Positions 63,586 to 64,000 of a stretch of DNA of 64,000 nucleotides are shown here, piece after piece. A program made the translations under genes and the position numbers. How positions within the stretch are numbered: the first letter of the stretch is position 1; the number at the start of each line of letters is the position of its first letter. The notes beneath the pieces are model-generated. The model made no database searches. It was given only the letters and a program-made list of their open reading frames with translations, and was not told the DNA's origin. Source of the DNA: Mesostigma viride (taxonomy: Eukaryota > Streptophyta > Mesostigmatophyceae > Mesostigmatales > Mesostigmataceae); the NCBI GenBank assembly GCA_009746045.1, contig RPFO01001162.1, forward strand, positions 251,001-315,000, in the 5' to 3' direction.

Positions 63586-64000
63586 AGTCCATACATCAGT
63601 TGATGCCTGCCTACTCGTATGCCTGATGTCAGCTTGAATGGTGGATGCTGCTCCCTTGAGCACATCATTTTCACCAATCCAACCCTATTGTTGCGACCAT
63701 GTGCACTCCAACCTGAGCACTACAGAGTTAGAGACATCACCGCGTTCGTCTCCACAGTGTGCATCTATTGTCTTTCTGTTCCTTACAGAATGCGGTACAG
63801 GGCCGGCACCTGCACAGCGGCTGGGAGTCACGGTGCATGGCATGTGCATGCATGGCTGCTATGGGATGCATGGGGTGCTTGGTCCAGGGACCCACGTTTG
63901 CCAGCAGAAAAGAGGTGGGCTGTTTATGCACATGCCTTGAGGGTGTTGGTGCCTTGGCCGAAAATGCCACAAGGTTGCCTCATTCCTCTGGTGTGCTGGC
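63586..64000. other. Unassigned right edge
   Basis: No supportable gene. It could hold the start of the PSMG3-like gene or its promoter; nothing diagnostic was recognised. Confidence 0.3.

Overview
This looks like nuclear DNA of a eukaryote, most likely an alga of the green lineage. Evidence: GT-AG introns with exact phase matches in a PSMG3-like gene at the right end, transposons of eukaryotic classes only, about 50-55% GC, and no bacterial operons. The species cannot be named from the sequence. Nearly all of the window is transposable elements in several nested layers; the only convincing host gene is at 58.4-63.5 kb.

Left third (1-15.4 kb). Duplicated non-coding blocks (1-1.97 kb) abut a truncated Ty1/copia-like element on the minus strand (C3, 1.9-7.1 kb). 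A plus-strand run of unrecognised coding pieces follows (7.4-10.3 kb). Next come a ~170-bp AT-rich tandem repeat split by a 2-kb dimeric insertion (10.7-13.5 kb) and a decayed unknown gene (14.3-15.2 kb).

Middle (15.4-32.6 kb). A tandem pair of plus-strand copia-like elements: C2 is 5'-truncated and decayed, and C1 is full length with intact ORFs (ORF0, gag, pol). Gag and pol of C1 share one frame and are separated by a single UGA. Both this lineage and C3 have the unusual domain order integrase-protease-RT. C2 is interrupted by a small non-autonomous LTR element (T1, 1.3 kb); a longer sibling (T2, 2.0 kb) interrupts a LINE-like fragment. Both have perfect 5-bp target duplications and an initiator-Met-type primer site.

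Right half (32.6-56 kb). Two Ty3/gypsy-like elements on the minus strand, each encoding gag, CCHC knuckle, retropepsin, a C5 cytosine DNA methyltransferase, RT, RNase H, DDE integrase and a PHD finger (the methyltransferase sits between protease and RT). Element B (40,105-52,184) is inserted in the older element A, splitting A's gag from its pol with a TCGA duplication. B's ends are not ordinary LTRs: in element orientation they read A1 - internal - B1 - A2 - B2, the split-direct-repeat layout known from PAT/Ngaro-type DIRS elements, yet B encodes a DDE integrase. B is itself interrupted by a 1.34-kb hAT-type DNA transposon remnant with a BED zinc finger.

Far right (56-64 kb). LINE and inverted-repeat debris, then a minus-strand gene rebuilt from five phase-compatible exons plus one candidate N-terminal exon, resembling proteasome assembly chaperone 3 (PSMG3/PAC3). 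Its introns carry short tandem repeats and homopolymers.

The most notable system is the methyltransferase-bearing, PHD-tipped gypsy family with split terminal repeats. Retrotransposon capture of DNA methyltransferases has a published precedent in dinoflagellates and charophytes (I recall de Mendoza and colleagues, 2018); the terminal architecture combined with a DDE integrase is, to my knowledge, unusual.
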